Assembly (NCBI GenBank): GCA_034440635.1
Contig: JAOTON010000316.1
Coordinates: 310,001 to 374,000 of the forward strand
Reading direction: 5' to 3'
DNA: 64,000 bases
Source of the DNA: Lepas anatifera
Lineage: Eukaryota > Arthropoda > Thecostraca > Lepadidae
Shown here piece after piece: positions 43,525 to 56,135 of the stretch. Position numbers and translations under genes: made by a program. A model generated the notes under the pieces. It was not told the origin of the DNA. It saw only the letters and a list, made by a program, of their open reading frames with translations, and did no database searches. Each line of letters starts with the position of its first letter. Position 1 is the first letter of the stretch.

Positions 43525-44557
43525 TTAACCCGCGCCCCACCGGGGGTCCGGCGCCACCTTCGCCCCACCGGGGGGCCATCGATGGCCCCCCTCTAACTCC
43601 GAAAATATGGGCGTTAGCGCAAATCTTCAAAGTGCAATAGAAAGCTCGCGTGAATTCAGTAAGAAATTACTTCGCATGTTTTAGTGCTCAGGTCAATGGT
43701 TTGACCTCCAGAGGTCAAATTAGGTCAAGATCGGCTATTTTCACTCAAATATGCAATGATTAAGCCAACTGGGCATAACTCTTATGTCATTAGAGCTATT
43801 GAGGCCTGGTAAAGTACATTTGATAGCAAATTGCCAGTACTTTTTCCGCTATGTGGAACGTAAAGACCTCCCGCCAGTGGTTTGACCGCCAGAGGTCACC
43901 TCGTGACCTAATATGACCTGAGGTCACGAAAGGTCAAAAAGTGGCCTTGCCGTATATCACATGAAAGCCAGTGACAAGACAAACACGATGGTGTTTGTTT
44001 CACCGCTCTAGCTCAATTAGGTCAAAAGTTATTGTCAAAATACTGTTTTTGACCTCTGGTGACCTTGGATGACCTTGGAAAAGTCAAAGGGCAAATATGA
44101 CCCCTGGGATCCGTGAAAGGGTGTCCAAAAACGTTGTTCTGAGCAGTCTGAGTATTTGCAATCATTTTTGTGGCTTTTATATCATGAAATAGCTTTTCCC
44201 CATGCTTTTCCAATGGGAGAGGTCGCCTCGTGATCTGACCTCAGGGCACGAAATCGAAAAATCCCGGATATACACCTTGTAGACCCTGGAGGGGTCATGA
44301 AGTGTAGGAAGTTTCAAATCGATCGACTTTGAAATGTAGCTCTTACAGAGCTCTAAAGTGAAGTGAGGTGACCTTGGTTGACCTCGTCTGGTGACCTGAC
44401 CTTGGGTGACCCGGGGTAAAAAATTTCAGGGATGATGGGAAAATGATGCAGTAAGAGGTAGAGCCCTCAACCGCGGTGCTGCGCCTCGTCGTTTTTCTGC
44501 TATCCCGGAAAAACCTTAGGGGGGCCATCGATGGCCCCCCGGTGGGGCGAGGGTTAA
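43525..44557. mobile_element. family 1 TTAA element, 1033 bp, minus orientation, intact ends
   Basis: TTAA at 43525-43528 and 44554-44557. The left end is the duplicated-tip end: CGCGCCCCACCGGGGGTCC, GCCACCTTCGC (43553-43563), then a second CCCCACCGGGGGGCC. The right end is simple (GGTGGGGCGAGGGTTAA). Nearly collinear in reverse with 40709-41702. Confidence 0.93.
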
Positions 44558-45838
44558 TGCTAGAGCGTTTGGAAACTGAGTAGCGGGGAGGGGATAACAA
44601 TATTGCCACTCCGCAGACGCTATCATATTAAATAGTGAATCTAAGCATTTATGTACAATTATATATTAAAATTATATCAAACTGAAAAGTATACATGCCA
44701 AATATCTTGCAAACAAAGAATCGAGGCAAAATAAGCCCGTGCTTGGGGCAAAGTGGTCAAAATAACTTTGGTTTACTTTCTGGTTTCCTGTGCAGATGTC
44801 TTGTATTTTTTGCCTTTTTGTCCCCTCTAGTGTCTTCAGAATTGAACATGGGACAAAATCATGGTACAAAACATAAGAAATGGGGATTAAAAGTTCTTCA
44901 AAATTGAGCAAATATCACTAGGGTGACCGCTTTGCCCTGGTCTCCCCTACTATTGTTTGGAACTGATCGGTTGCCAGATATTCCTTTGACGCAGCGTGAA
45001 ACTTGTTATATTGGGTTCTGAGGTTGGGTCGCTTGCCCTTGAATAGCTCCTGTATCTGGCATGACCTGACAGAAAATTTAGTCAGGTGCATAACACGAAT
45101 TGGGAATAAGGCACTGTAAGTTGTGCTGTCCTTTGTTTCTTCTTTTTGCGTTTCTTGGGAAAACCAGCAGGGAGAAAATTTTTCCCCTGTAGGGCTCATG
45201 TTAAAACAAACAAATAATGGAAGACAGAGGGATATTACGGGTTATTTTATTCTTTGAAGGTCATCTCTCGCTGAAAATTTAATTCCCATAACAGGCCCAT
45301 TGAGGGGTGCTAGGACGGATATGATACAATGGAAGGCATTGAACAGTTAGGTATGTACATACATACATACATTGTTCTTGCATCACTTATTTAAAATGTC
45401 ATCAAACAATTATAAAAAAATCCTGCTGCCAATTCTTACAACGGATAAGCCACTGAATAATTTTCAAAAAAACAGTACATTTTATAACTCTAATCAGTAC
45501 CAAGTCGCGTAACCCAACCCTAGGTCACCGGTAAAACGGTAATGTTTGATTGTTTTTGTCAACTTAAATTTAGACGTCATCATATTTGATTTGGGTCTTA
45601 ACGACTCAAGGGATCTACAATTAATATAATGCTAATTATTAGTCTCTAATACATGGCAAGTGGAAAAGTAAGGTTTTTCATTGGGTCCAAAAAGTGCCCG
45701 AGGCCACAACTCAAAAACCATTAAACGGGCGCAGCTAATAATATCACAGCGATAGTCTGTGCCTCGCAAAACCGATGTGACAATTTTTCATCACAGTCTG
45801 ACATGTAAGGTGCTATCGCTTCATCGATTTATCGTGGG
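44558..45838. other. non-coding stretch, (CATA)n at 45356-45372
   Basis: AT-rich unique sequence with one tetranucleotide microsatellite. Nothing else seen. Confidence 0.5.
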
Positions 45839-46170
45839 ATGCCCCAATACCTTGACGCGCAAGCGATCTCGCGGCCGTGGCCTGCCCCGGCGGTCGGGTC
45901 TGTTGGGCCGGCGCGCCCGTCCGACACGCCAACAACCCCGCGCGGCGGCTGGCGGTGGGGGAGGGGAGGGGAAGGGGGTCTGCGTGCCGCCCATCGGGTA
46001 GTGCGCCTGACATTCCGGGACTGTAGCGTTATTCAGCCGCCACTGCGGACCTGCTGTCCCCCTCCCCCAGTGATGGGTCGGAGAGCCCCACATACCTCCG
46101 GGTGGACCCCCTCCCCACCGGTACCTCCGCTCTGTCCTTCCGCTCAGCCGTTTCATCCGCTCGATGTGGA
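45839..46170. other. CpG-rich island, possible exon or promoter
   Basis: A sharp change to GC-rich sequence (CGCGGCCGTGGCCTGCCCCG, GGCCGGCGCGCCCGTCC) with open frames on both strands. No start/donor pair or domain was convincing. It could be a promoter or first exon of an unseen gene. Confidence 0.35.
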
Positions 46171-47621
46171 CGGCGGGTGTCTATCTTACTTGTGTTTCGC
46201 TATTTTACATTTCTTGAGTTGCTAATGGTTGGTTCGGTACCCACCGGCGTAACTAAAGGGGCTCCGTGCTTGGGGAGCCTGGTTAATTTTACTTTAAAAT
46301 TGCCTGTGGTCTATTTTAGGTCGGTGTCTTACAGGCATGTATCGTTGTACGCACTATGTTACATGCAGGAGTGTCAGTCAATATATGAACGGATACAAAT
46401 GATCAAACCAAGAACTGAATATTAGATGATAGCCTATATGCTGGATCAAATAAAGCGTAAAAAGGTGTTATGGTGTGACCCAACAGGGTTTACGGGGCTT
46501 TCGGTCATCGCTGGCTGACCGGATAAGCGGGCAGAACCTTTGCTTTTTAAATATGCCGACCTGAAGGTAAAACCACTTACCTTAAAATCATACCAGAATA
46601 TTTTCAGTTTTCAGTCACCGACTGCACAGAAAACTGCGCGTACTTATGAGTTCAGCTTTAGGATATATTTACAGAGTAAGCTAATGAAACTTGTGTTTCT
46701 ACTTTCCGTAGTTGTGAAGTGGTTCAGGGGCGTAGCCAGAGGGGGGCGGCAGGGACAGCCGCCCCTCCCTGAGGGCACGAATGGTCCTCCTGAGGACACG
46801 AGCCGCGCGAAGTGCGGCTCGCCCGCACTATGCTCTGTGGCAAAATTTGGCATTTTATACCAGACAGGGCCCTCTTAAGCCCTCTTCAGCACTCTATTCT
46901 GTAACAAGCAGGGCCCTCTTTGTGCTCTTTTGAGCCGATTCCGTACTTTTTCTATCGACAAATCAAGTGGTAGACCGAATCGTATTTGGCCCCACCATTG
47001 GTTACAACTTTTGCCCCCACCACCAACCTGGAAAAAATCCCTGCGCCTATGCCTAACAGAAATCTGACGAGTTCTGGCTGTTGGAAGCTTGCTGTGGGAA
47101 ACGAAAGCATTTGGAACTTTTATTGGGATGACCTCCGTGTAAATTATCCGAATGGGAATTAATTAAGTTTGATTGCCTTTCTCCATTGCATCGAAACTAT
47201 ATGTATGTGCCTAAGACCGCAGTTCACGATGTGCCTATGTAGACAATAACAGAATTCATCCGATGTTCCCTTCATATGAAACTGTGCGTACTTCAGACCT
47301 CTTCTCAGGATATATTTTCATGGCGAATGACTGAAGAGTTTATTTTCTGGTTCATATGATTCCGGGAGTGGTTAAGATTTTTTGCTGTGCTGGTATGAAT
47401 CTGAAATGGGCCATCGATCTGCCAGCAGCTTTACGACGAGTTAGATATAAGCCTAGGTCCAGTTGCTCACGAAATTGTGCGTAAGCACGGTGTTAGGCCT
47501 GCTTCTCAGTAAAGAAAGTTTTGGAAGACCAATTTTTCCGCAAATTGAACCCGAATTGTGTGTACTGCGGCGCTTGCTGCCCAGCAGAAATCTTAGAAAT
47601 TTAGGCCGGTGGAGGCTTAGT
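46171..47621. other. non-coding stretch with weak internal repeats
   Basis: A hAT-like end CAGGGGCGTAGCCAGAGGG occurs at 46728. Phrases of the type GAAACTGTGCGTACTTCAGA recur with divergence at 46628, 47278 and 47470 and again in the palindrome downstream. Confidence 0.45.
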
Positions 47622-47934
47622 AAGCCCCTTCCAAGAGGGACATACCCTTAGCAGAAGTCTTAGCTACGCGTAGTTTCGTATGCAGCGGAAAATGTGCTAT
47701 CGATTGGTATGCCTTCACATTCAGTGCATTTTCCCGGAGATCGGCCCATTTTAAAATGCGAAAATATTTCTACTCGCACGGGTAGAAGGGTCTTCGCATC
47801 TTAAAATGGGCCGATCTCCGGCAAAAATGCACTGAATGTGAAGGCATACCAATCGATAGCGCATTTTCCGCTGCATACGAAACTGTTCGTACTTAAGACT
47901 TGTGCTAAGGGAATGTCCCTCTTGGAAGGGGCTT
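47622..47934. repeat. 313-bp palindrome (fold-back)
   Basis: The left arm from 47622 (AAGCCCCTTCCAAGAGGGAC) is answered by the right arm ending at 47934 (CCCTCTTGGAAGGGGCTT). Arms are about 145 bases with few mismatches, passing through ATCGATTGGTATGCCTTCAC and its complement, around a loop of about 25 bases near 47775. Confidence 0.9.
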
Positions 47935-48437
47935 TCTGAATTCGTCACCGATTTCTGCGCTTCTTGTAATGGTTAAAAGATACTGACACGAGGGTATGAA
48001 TCTGAAATGGGCCGATGACCGGCACGTAGCCCAGAGTAGAATTGGGCATGGCGTGATAGCCAAGATCCGATTACATACGAAACCGTTGGAAGCTAAGGTT
48101 TTGTTTCTGATCCTTATTAGAAAAGAGCGTTTTTCCTACAAATTTAGCCAAATATCGGGCGTCGCGACGCTTGCCACCTGGCGGAGATCCGGGGAACCTA
48201 TGCCACTGGAGCCCGCCCGACTCAATCACTAATGATCACGGCGGTGAGACCAGTTTCCGTAAAGTAAAACGCTGTCTTAGCAGAGGTGTCGAAGGTATGA
48301 AATCGAAAATGGTACCACTGCATAGCCCAGACAATTGTCTTTCATTACCAGTCGGTTCACTTCATTGTTCGTTCACCCTGCTTTTACTATGCAGCATTCA
48401 GTAACCCCGGGTATCAGAATTGATCGTTACCTAACGG
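47935..48437. other. non-coding stretch
   Basis: No structure recognised. Confidence 0.45.
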
Positions 48438-49055
48438 GGTTAACTTATCCAATTGAAACTCATCGTATAAAGGGCCCACCGAGTTCTCCAAAATGTGTTC
48501 CGGTATTTTTTATATCGATGACCTAAGGTCAGGTACGAGCCATGACATCTCCATTGGAAATACATGGAAAAATGGTTTTAATGAATAACTTGTAGCAAAT
48601 GGTGATAGGGCGTTTATGTTACCTGAATTAGATTCGTCTTGTCTTTGTAGTTCTGATTATATGCATTTTACCTAATTTGACCATAACCTGACCTCAGGCT
48701 AGGTCAAATCCTTGATTTGACCTAGCAAGGTCATATTATATATCATCTGATTCAGCTTGCTGTGAGGATTCTAATGGTCTCCATTGTTTTGCTCTATCTT
48801 TACTTGTTCAGACGTAATGACCGAAAACCTTCATTTACATGTTATCCCTATTACGGCATGTTTTGACCTCTACTGACCTTAAATGTGACCTGACAAAAAA
48901 TTTCAAATATTTTCGATGGGGAAGTGGATGGGCTACTCAACACCGTTTACTTTTTTCGCTACCTAGCATGGTTCTTGATATCTTAGGGGGAGGGGCGGGT
49001 ACCTGCCCTCCATCAAAGCGAAGGTGGCACGGATCCCCGTCAATACGCGTGTTAA
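48438..49055. mobile_element. family 2 TTAA element, left-truncated
   Basis: Collinear with 50840-51445. The right end has the duplicated tip: CATCAAAGCGAAGGTGGCAC then CCCGTCAATACGCGTGTTAA, TTAA at 49052-49055. The left part is missing. Confidence 0.8.
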
Positions 49056-49924
49056 GGTTGGGTCATCTCTGATCAGGTCGCCAGTGCAGGTCAAGTGACG
49101 TCTCCTCGAAAAATGTTTAAGGTGGCATAAGTAAAACATGGTTAAATCTATCGAATTGAAGCTTATACCACATAATAGCCCCACCGAGTGCTACAACACA
49201 TATTCCGGGATTTTTCACATCGATTACCTAAGTTCAAGGACGGATCTCCATTCTCAATTGGAAGTGCATAGGAAAAACAGAAGTTGGGCTGTACTTGTGT
49301 AGATACAGTAGTTGATACCTTCATATTCTCCAAATCATAATATCCTGGGCACATTTCTAGGTTCATGTTGCAAAGTTTTACGTGTAAACTCTGAAAGATC
49401 CTCTGGGGGTACTTAAACATTTTTCCGACTTAGGTCAATAAATTTGCATGAAATAATTATATATATTTTTCTTTGATATCATTGCGGTAAGATTTCGGTT
49501 GGGAGTCGAATGATATGCATATTGACTGTACTAGGTCAAAAAGCGACCTTGACCTGATCTGAGGCCAGGCCATTTTTATGTTTTGACCTATTAAGGCCAT
49601 ACTAGATATCATTCGATTTTCCATGACGGGAGGAAGCGAATGGTGCCTACAAAATGATTCTAACTCAAATCTGTCAGACGCTAGAGTCCCCAAAAAAGGT
49701 TACTCAAAATCCCACTTTTTTACCTGGCATGACCTCAATATTTACCGGAGTCAAAAATTGACTGATATAGTTTCTTCATGAATGGGTATGAACTATTCAG
49801 AACTATTCACTATCCTTCGCGTTTTTCGCTATCCCGTATAGGGGCCGAGTTTGAGGGGGGTTGTTCAAACACACCTCCCCACCAGGACTAAGGTGGCTGG
49901 GAGGTCCACCGGGGGGCGGGTTAA
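49056..49924. mobile_element. TTAA element with family 2 interior and family 6 right end
   Basis: From GGTTGGGTCATCTCTGATC it is collinear with the interior of 50760-51300. It ends in CCCCACCAGGACTAAGGTGG then CACCGGGGGGCGGGTTAA, the family 6 tip, TTAA at 49921-49924. Its left junction is the TTAA of the preceding element, consistent with insertion of that element into it. Confidence 0.65.
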
Positions 49925-50634
49925 GTTCCAAGCAACAACTGATCACTATTCGAGACTGTTCAGCTATCATTTCCACTGACATTCGCCGTACAAAGAAGAT
50001 TTTGCAATGAAACTCTAAAAATTTTGAGCATATGAAGAGCATGTGAAACCTAGCCGTTCAAAAGCTACCGCCGCTCGAAATAATTAAACTACAGTTGCTT
50101 GACGTTCATATGAGTCCTCTCCCATCCTCGCACCAAAATTTCCGTGTGCTCTATTGTTTTGGTCAATACGAAATTCCTGGACTGAACAAGCAGAATATAC
50201 CAAATAATCAATATTTTGTTACCATTCACCATTTGCAGTACTTGACATGATATGTGGCGTTGGTGTAACAACTGACATTAATAAACAATAACTGACTAGG
50301 AACGCGACGTCATCCGGGAAATAAACAGCGGAGTATTGTAGCATACAAAGTAATTTTTATGCCTCATAGTAGAAAGTAAGACAAGCATGGTTAGACGGCA
50401 GTGCACGGTAAGTCCTGGCTGCCTGTAGGCCGGGTGGCGGCGGCATCGACATAATGTGATAGGGCAGTGGCCCATACTAAAGGAATACAGTGATGTTAAT
50501 GGCATTAAAATATACATACCTTCTCAGTCAATTGCCTTGTGCATCCTATGATTTGCCTTGGACCCTCATTGTTTGAACGGTCGGAGCTATTTATCCCTCC
50601 GCCTCAAATGACCATTTTATCAGGTTAACACGCG
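49925..50634. other. non-coding stretch
   Basis: No structure recognised. Confidence 0.45.
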
Positions 50635-51445
50635 CATTGACGGGGGCGGGTACCCGCCCCCTCGGGTTTTTCGGAGATAGTAGAAACGGCGGCGCGTAGC
50701 CCGCCGTACTTGGTATACCTTTTCCTCATCATTTTTACAACTTCTGTGAAAATTTTAAGGTTAGGTCATCTCAGGTCAGGTCACCAGTACAGGTCAAGTG
50801 ACCCGACCTCAAAAAGTTTAAGATAGCATAAGTCGGAGGAGGGTGAACTTATCCGATTGAAACTCATATCACATAATGGCCCCACGGAGTTCTCTAAAAT
50901 ATGTTCCGGTATTTTTGATATCGATGACCTAAGGTCAGGTACGAGGCATGACCTCTCCATTGGAAATACATGGGAAAATGGTTTTTACGGAATAACTCAG
51001 TAACGGATGGTGATAGAGCATTTATTTTAGCTGCATTAGACTTGCCTAGGCTTTGCGGTTCTAATGATATGCATTTTATATAATTTGATCCTGATCTGAC
51101 CTCAGGTCAGGTCAATCCTTGATTTGACCTAGCAAGGTCAAATTATATATCATTCGATTCGGCTTGCTAGAGGATTCTATAGTTCAGTCGTTTTGTCTAT
51201 CTTTACTTGTTCAGATGTAATGGCCGAAAAACTGAATTTACATGTTATCCCTATGACGGGCATGTTTTGACCTCTCGTGACCTTAAATGTGACCTGACAA
51301 AAAATGGTTCAAATGTTTTCGATGGAGAAGTGGATGGGCGCCTAACGCCGTTTACCGTTTTTGTACCTACCGTGGTTCTCGAGATCTTAGGGGGCGGGTC
51401 CCGCCCCCGTCAATGCAGTGGCTCAGACCCCGTAATGCGTGTTAA
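50635..51445. mobile_element. family 2 TTAA element, 811 bp, intact ends
   Basis: TTAA at 50635-50638 and 51442-51445. Left tip TTAACACGCGCATTGACGGG followed by GGCGGGTACCCGCCCCC. The right end has two tips (CCCGTCAATGCAGTGG, CCCGTAATGCGTGTTAA). Non-coding, with AGGTCA clusters at 50760-50815 and 51090-51140. Confidence 0.92.
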
Positions 51446-51653
51446 GCTTCTAGTGTTGCACACACATAAAGAGTTAGCTAGTGAATGTCACATGTACCGT
51501 GTGTGTTGACTGTGTGTGTTGTATTGCCAATAAGTGTTTGTCTATGAACAAAATAGAAAACTGCATCATTTACCCTGATGCCGAAAAATACTAAGGATTC
51601 GAAATAGGTACCTGCAATTTTACCCCCCAAGCGTATTCACATACCAAACTCAT
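51446..51653. other. spacer
   Basis: Short unique sequence between two TTAA elements. Confidence 0.5.
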
Positions 51654-52662
51654 TTAATCCTGGCCCCCTCCAGGGGGACATCGATGGCCCTCCCTAAGGT
51701 TTTTTCGAGAGAGCAGAAAAACGGCAAGGCGCAGCACCGCGGTTGAGGGCTCTCTCTACCTCTCACCTCATTATTTTCCCGCCAAACCTGAAATTTTTTA
51801 CCCAGGGTCACCCAAGGTCAGGTCACCAGGCGAGGTCAACCAAAGTCACCTCACTTCAACTTTTGAGCTCTATAAGAGCTACATTTCGAAGTCGATCAAT
51901 TTGAAACTTCCTACACTTCATAACCCTTCCAGGGTCTACAAGATGTATATCCGGGATTTTTAGATTTCTTGATTTGAGGTTAGGTCACGAGGTGACCTCT
52001 CCCATTGAAAAAGCATGGGGAAAAGCTGTCTTATGATCTAAAAGTCACAAAACGATTGCAAATGCTTGGCTTGCTCAGAAAAGTGTTCTTGGACACCCAT
52101 TCACGGATCTCAGGGGTTATATTTGCCCTTTGACCCCTGCGAGGTCATCCAAGGTCACCAGGGGTCACAAACAGTATTTTGACAATACCTTTTGATCTAA
52201 TAAAACTAGAGCGCTGAATCAAACTTCATCGTGTCTGTATCGTCATTGGCTTTCATTTGATGTACGGCAAGGTCACCTTCTGACCTTTCGTGACCTCAGG
52301 TCATATTAGGTCACAAGGTGGCCTCTGGAGGTCAAACCACTGGCGGGAGGTTATTACGTTCCGCATAGCGGAAAAGGGCCTGAAATTTTCCTATCAAATG
52401 TACTTTACCAGATCTCAATAGCTCGAATGACATAAGAGTTATGCCCAGTTTGCTTAAGCATTGCATATTTGAGTGAAAATAGCCTATCTTGACTTAACTT
52501 AACCTCTGGAGCTCAAACAATTGACCCGACCACTTAAAAATGCAAAATAATTTCTTTCTGAATTCACGCAAGCTTTCTAATGCACTATGGAGATCACCGG
52601 GGCCATTGATGGCCCCCGGTGGGGCGAAAGTGGCGCCAGACCCCCGGTGGGGCGCGGGTTAA
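51654..52662. mobile_element. family 1 TTAA element, 1009 bp, plus orientation
   Basis: TTAA at 51654-51657 and 52659-52662. Collinear with 40709-41702. The right end has both tips around GCGAAAGTGGC (52624-52634). This copy carries the undisturbed target of the hAT-like insertion seen at 39219. Confidence 0.92.
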
Positions 52663-52839
52663 TGAACTCATACGCATGTTTTAAAGTGATATCGACGCCA
52701 CACACTGCAAACACACCTAACGCATACATCCACCCATGTGCACATAATGTTTCCTACATCTGTCCTCCTCCATCAGTCCAACAGCAGACAGAACGACCAC
52801 CATTCTCAACACCACACGTGTACGTTTCATAATCCGCTA

Positions 52840-52935
52840 CGCTACCCCTCCCCACCGAGGCTTGAACTCGGCGCCAGCGGCGCCCAGCGTACGTGACCTT
52901 TCTAACCTCTGTGCCCCGCGGGCAATCGGCACCAG
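52840..52935 (-). mobile_element. tRNA-derived SINE head
   Basis: On the minus strand, an A-box-like GGGCACAGAGGTTAGAAAGG is followed about 35 bases later by a T-arm, CCGAG-TTCAAGC-CTCGG, containing a B box. No closed acceptor stem, so SINE or tRNA relic. Confidence 0.5.
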
Positions 52936-54493
52936 CGGATGGCGGCTGCTGATTGGTGGAGGTGCGTTCACTTGTATAACGAGAAATTGAGCGGAAATTA
53001 CTCCATGAGAATGATAAATCTTAAACCATAAACAAGAACATGCATTAACATGACCTTTTTCAAGCATTCCTAGCCATATTTGCCCTACATTGGCTTGATT
53101 ACCTGCTCCACCATGGTGGCACCATCCGATACTCTTTGGTACAGGCGAGACGGCGGCAGTCAGCGCTGGCTACCCGGCGGCCGAGTTCGCTGAAGTAAGG
53201 AGAGTCGCAAGATGGGTCTCTGCTGAGTGAAAAGGAGAGGGGCTCTGCCCGATGGTAACCGGGAGATGGAGATGAGAGAGACGTAGGTACGTACAATTAA
53301 TATTAACCGCCTGACGAGTTATAGAATGTGAAAAAAATGAGAGCGCTGCCGAAGTAAAACCAGATAATATACCAGAAGATGGAAGCACGTGCTGCTTCGT
53401 TCCATGCTGGATGGCGAAAGGCACTAAACCTAATCTGGGATTAAAAATATTGCCGATGTTTTAGCGTTTTTCACCTTTCAGACGCCATACCACGACTTAT
53501 AAAATAGTATGATGAGGCCCAAAAATTACAGGCAAGGGAATATTGTTGTCTAGTGAGGACACCCTTAAGGGATCTACCATACTAACGTGGATTTTTGAAA
53601 GCCATATGCGGCGCCAAAGTCCGAAAGCTGTCAACTACGGCAGCGTTAAGAGAGCCATTGTATATAACCCCCTCAAATACATGAAACCATGCTGCACTGC
53701 CTAATATGATAACTATTATGTGATGACTAGGCAGTCCACATCTAGAGATACTTTCTTAATACCTTCTTAATTTTTTCACTCTTTTTTACTTTTTTAATTA
53801 TGTTTGGTGGGAAAAGCAATTGACAAAGCGACAGGGCAAAACTCATCAGAAACATCAGGCGAACAAATTATATGAGTTTTGTGGTGGTTAAAACAGATTC
53901 TTGGTGATGTCTGAATTATCTCGCCCAAAAGCTTCAAAGTGAGTTTGTCAGTTGATTCATGAGATTGTTTTTCAGGTGCATGTGGGTGGGATCAGTATAG
54001 GAGTAATAAAGAACCAGTGTAATATTTGGAGCGATGCCATCCTGGATTTGTATTTGTACTTGATGGTTTGTACAATGAGCAGTCGTTGAACCAGATCCTC
54101 ATTTTACATTTTTGCTATCACTATTGCATCCTAATAAAAGGTATAGTAGACCCTCAGACTGTCCAGTCATTGCATATCAGCCAGCAGAAACGCATCAGAA
54201 GAGGCACTGCTTATCAATATTGGACAGTAATATGTCAATGCATACAAATATTTACAAAGTTGTACAAATGTTTGAAACTCCTGGTGCCACAGACCCAATG
54301 TTTTCGTGATGCTGCTCCTTTTGTTGAGTTCAATGTGTTCAAGGTATGAACGAATTGTGTATTGAAAAATATGCAAGTAATTCAGCTATTTTGAATAAAT
54401 TTTACTTCGCTGTATCTTATAGACTGCAGGACTGCTTAAATATGAAAATATGCAATAAGTTATCTTGCAAATATGTACATACATTGCCAATTT
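52936..54493. other. non-coding stretch
   Basis: AT-rich DNA with frames such as 54026-54349 that carry no recognisable domain. Confidence 0.45.
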
Positions 54494-54750
54494 TCCATCA
54501 TCAGTGGCAGATCCAGGAGAGGCAAAAAGGCATTTGCCTCCCATCAACAGATAAGCTTGAGGAAAAACTATGTTTTTAACCCCCCCTCCCGAATCTGTCG
54601 ACCTCCTTTTTGCTCTTTTCCTCCTTTCTAGTTCATAAGCAAGGTTTTGGTGCTTCAACTCTCAACTTCAAATAGAACCAGTCAATCAACTTTATCGACT
54701 TTGGAGTGCTCCCCCCAAACCTACCGGCTACATCCGCTACTGTCCATTAT
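54494..54750. mobile_element. hAT-like MITE, 241 bp
   Basis: The element is 54502-54742, CAGTGGCAGATCCAGG to ACATCCGCTACTG, flanked by TCCATCAT and TCCATTAT (7/8). Closely related to the next element (shared AAAACTATGTTTTT and CCTCCTTTTT blocks). Confidence 0.85.
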
Positions 54751-54980
54751 GTTTGAGGATTTCCGTTCCTTGGTAAAATATTAGGATGTAGGTTAGATGC
54801 AGAATGCCATTATAACACCGTAACACATATTTTCTGAAAATTTCCTTTTTTAGCACTTCATTAAAACTGCTGCACATTTTGGTTGGGGGTGCCCAAATCA
54901 CCATTGGGGTGCCGGAGCATCCCTCCAAAGAGATAGAAATTCACACCCCTGAATAGGATGATCGCTGGGTCAGTTGAACC

Positions 54981-55370
54981 CAGTGGCGGATCCAAGGGGG
55001 GCAAAAAAGGCGTTTGCCCCCCCAACGGAAAAGCTCGGGGCAAAACTATGTTTTTGTCCCCCCCAAAGTGATCGACCTCCTTTTTTCCCCGACTCCTTTT
55101 TAGTTTATAAGCAAGATTCTGCTGCCTTAACTTTCAACTTCAAACAGAACCAGTTAAGTTTATAAATATTGGGCCTCGGACCGGAAAAAGTATCTCAAGC
55201 CCATATTTTTAAACCCGTGACGTTTTTTATTGCTTTTCGCCTCAAATACCCAAAAATTCAAAAATTCTACCGGGAAGTGATTTTGTAGCGCAGCTTTCAC
55301 GGCGCGACGTTTTTTTCGACTTTTGACCTTGGTTTGCCCCGCCCAAACCAACCGGCTAGATCCACCACTG
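54981..55370. mobile_element. hAT-like MITE, 390 bp
   Basis: Starts CAGTGGCGGATCCAAGGGG and ends CCGGCTAGATCCACCACTG. Same family as 54502-54742 but with about 150 extra internal bases. No target duplication was found on its flanks. Confidence 0.8.
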
Positions 55371-56035
55371 ATCATCCCTGACCTACAACCAATCAAACAT
55401 CATGTTCTATCCGACCGGAAGCACACACCCGAGCCAGTATCATGAGATTGCATGATGCTCTCTTTTCACACGAGGTCACTTGTGAGCTCGTTCGTGGATT
55501 AGCCGTGACATGGTGTAGTCAAAGCGCGTAAGACTGGTTGCGGGTGTGGCGGTGTGAAGTGCTAAGTCTTTTTATGTATTATTGTGGTGGTAGCATACAT
55601 AAATGTCAGGGCCCTAACAAACCACATGCATAAAAATGACTTCGAATTTCAAACAAACTTTAACCATAAAAGTGAGGGGACCAGCCAAACTTCGACCTGA
55701 TGCTGACCAAAAAACTTTCCACGTTAGTAGCAAAAACTGTTCGAATTTGGGGTCCTCGTTGCCTTCCGCAGCGGCTGATTATCGAAATTTCCGGCTTTCT
55801 CCCATTTCCACTGAGATCAAGAAATTGCTGGTTAAGAAGTGGGCGGGGGGACAGGCAAGCCCCCTGGTCCCATTTTCCGACGCTTTTAGCATACGTGAAA
55901 TTTATAGTGAGATTGCTGCATCAATTTATTCTGCAAAGTCGATAATTTGTTAGCTGGCCTTCCTCAAAGATTCCTTGATGTTGAAAACTGGGAGAGATTA
56001 TATATTCTGCCACAGCCATTCGTTAGAATCACAAA
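55371..56035. other. non-coding stretch
   Basis: No structure recognised. Confidence 0.45.
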
Positions 56036-56135
56036 ACTATCTCCCGAAAAAAACCCTTCCAACAAGGAAAGAGCTGGCGATGCCATATGACCCTGACAGT
56101 TGGTGTGTCGATAAGCCTAAACAGTTATTAATTGT
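56036..56135. mobile_element. second copy of the fold-back element's right arm
   Basis: CCCTTCCAACAAGGAAAGAG, then TGGCGATGCCATATGACC and GTTGGTGTGTCGATAAGC, match 16755-16830 with a few changes. The left arm is absent. Confidence 0.7.

Noticed and set aside
46728..47052. complete hAT MITE from CAGGGGCGTAGCCAG to GCGCCTATGCC
   Set aside because: The two ends are not inverted copies of each other and no target duplication was found.
54973..55378. 8-bp target duplication around the 390-bp hAT-like MITE
   Set aside because: Flanks GTTGAACC and ATCATCCC do not match; the element is called on its tips and its sister copy only.
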